In this document: one piece after another, positions 26,278-27,503 of the stretch | Layout: each line of letters opens with the position of its first letter | Position numbering within the stretch: position 1 is the stretch's first letter | Source: Phoronis australis | Taxonomy: Eukaryota > Phoronida > Phoronidae | Length of the DNA: 27,503 bases | NCBI GenBank assembly: GCA_002633005.1 | Contig: NMRA01000307.1 | Coordinates: 86,688-114,190 of the forward strand | Direction: 5' to 3' | Notes under the pieces: generated by a model | The model's database searches: none | Told to the model about the DNA's origin: nothing | Seen by the model: the letters and a program-made list of their open reading frames with translations, nothing else | Translations under genes and position numbers: made by a program

Positions 26278-27503
26278 AAAAAGAACAACGTAAGCCTTTT
26301 ATTACACGATCGCCCCCACGTGGGTGAAACGCTCCCTGTCCTCAAAAAGATTTCAAACGAGGTACAGTTTTCCCGCCACCTAGTGAGTATCAATTTCCCC
26401 GTAAGATTGCATTAGAGTTAATGGAAGTAATTAGTTAATTTTCCACCGGGGTTCCAATTGAATATTGATATGCTGGAGCCGCGGTGTTAATGGGGTACGG
26501 TCTCACCATTTGCTTTAATACTTCGTTGTAAAAAAATTTTGGCAACCAATGCCCGATGACTAACCACATATCCTGAACTTTATTAGTGTGCTCGTGACTA
26601 AAACGCAAATAAATGCATTTTTATCAGTTGATCGTTAATATTCCGTGTATTTTGCATTAAATCTGTTGGTAAGCGAACTTCATTTTCAAATTAATGATTG
26701 CATTTCTTTATCTTCAAGCAAACGTATATTTGAAAATGGCACGTTTTATTGAATCCAGAAAAGCATGCAAATACATGTATGTTGAGATAGGGCGACCTCT
26801 CCTGGTTACAAACGGGTTGTGAAGAAATAACCAGTATTACTCTATGGAGAAGGTAAGTCAATGAATTCTAAAACATATTTAGCTCATGTTTCCTGCAAAA
26901 GCAGCTTAGAAAAGTTTATGTCACGAATAAACCTTTTACACAGTGGTACATCCGATTGTACTCGTATGTTAAATGTACAGATGCTGTTTCATTGTGTCGA
27001 CTTAAACACTACCTGAATATGTTGAATTTGCTACAGACGTTTATCGTAATACATTTTACAGAGTGAACACTGCGTGCAGGTAAACACTAGACTCACTGGA
27101 TGAAGTATAACAGTCTTTGGGAAGGATGGACCTTTTGATGGGAAAGACGGAACCGGATTGGGAACGACGGGGCTGCGAAATTAGCGCCTATACGTACGAC
27201 TTTAGCTGCTTTCGCATTAGATCAGTGAGGTAGATCAGGGTGGTAACCTACCGTACATGAACCTAATTATCACCTTTCGCACTGGAACTGACTAATATTC
27301 CACTCCGACCTAACTTTAAAGCTTCATCGTACTAAACACAAGATGTCGCTGAGCGGTACCGCAATAGGGGTCCGGCCACCAATTGTCACTTCTATTCTTA
27401 TTTGAGACATGTTTAACTTTAAAACTGTACAGTGAACAATGCATGAGTAGACGGAAACTGCAATAACACATGGGCAGCTATAGCCTCCCTACCCCCCCCC
27501 CTT
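26278..27503. other. Intergenic DNA to the window end, nothing firm
   Basis: The hAT frame continues open past its TGA to a TAG near 26416 (KKNNVSLLLHDRPHVGETLP and onward), possibly more element sequence. Beyond that I see no gene. The window ends in a run of ten C (27492-27501). Confidence 0.4.

Noticed and set aside
26844-26858. ATGGAGAAG|GTAAGT as a plus-strand first exon
   Set aside because: It has an excellent donor but only three codons, and no following exon is recognisable before the window ends.
1-27503. tRNA, rRNA or CRISPR-like arrays
   Set aside because: No cloverleaf, rRNA core motif or regularly spaced direct repeats were seen. The periodic signals are microsatellites and two-copy tandem repeats.

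Overview
The window is animal nuclear DNA. It is AT-rich and intron-rich, with GT-AG introns of about 150 bp to 3.5 kb, no operons and no Shine-Dalgarno signals. It contains decayed mobile-element sequence. The many TACATGTA/ACATGTAC palindromes, a TTGACC triplet repeat and a degenerate member of a dispersed gene family that I associate with cnidarian, mollusc and amphioxus genomes suggest a marine invertebrate, most likely a lophotrochozoan or basal deuterostome. The sequence alone does not settle the phylum.

One real gene dominates. It lies on the minus strand and its coding part runs from the ATG at 21124 to the TAA ending at 4483. I assembled 13 coding exons by hand. All introns are GT-AG, the phases are compatible across every junction, and the total is 1857 nt (618 codons plus stop), or 1785 nt if a less certain 72-nt exon is skipped. 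The product is a secreted protein: signal peptide, four cysteines in the mature chain and five N-glycosylation sequons. It resembles, from memory only, a conserved invertebrate family with no assigned function. Upstream, at 22927-23035, there is a well-spaced CCAAT box, TATA box, initiator and donor. These suggest a short 5'UTR exon spliced directly onto the ATG-bearing exon.

Left flank (1-2240, plus strand): a heavily broken copy of a dispersed gene family, cut by the window edge. Region 2240-4300 is non-coding, with a dispersed repeat containing TTGACC units and an (AT)n tract. Introns of the gene hold several palindromic or terminal-inverted-repeat elements (4895-4993, 7344-7990, 14984-15097, 18186-18253), small tandem repeats (17683-17818, 18751-18790), microsatellites and a possible plus-strand exon (19193-19385).

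Right flank (23040-27503): mostly featureless AT-rich DNA. The exceptions are a 72-bp-period tandem repeat at 25631-25742 and a plus-strand remnant of a hAT-type transposase C-terminus at 25939-26277. The genes do not form a pathway: there is one host gene embedded in old repeat debris.
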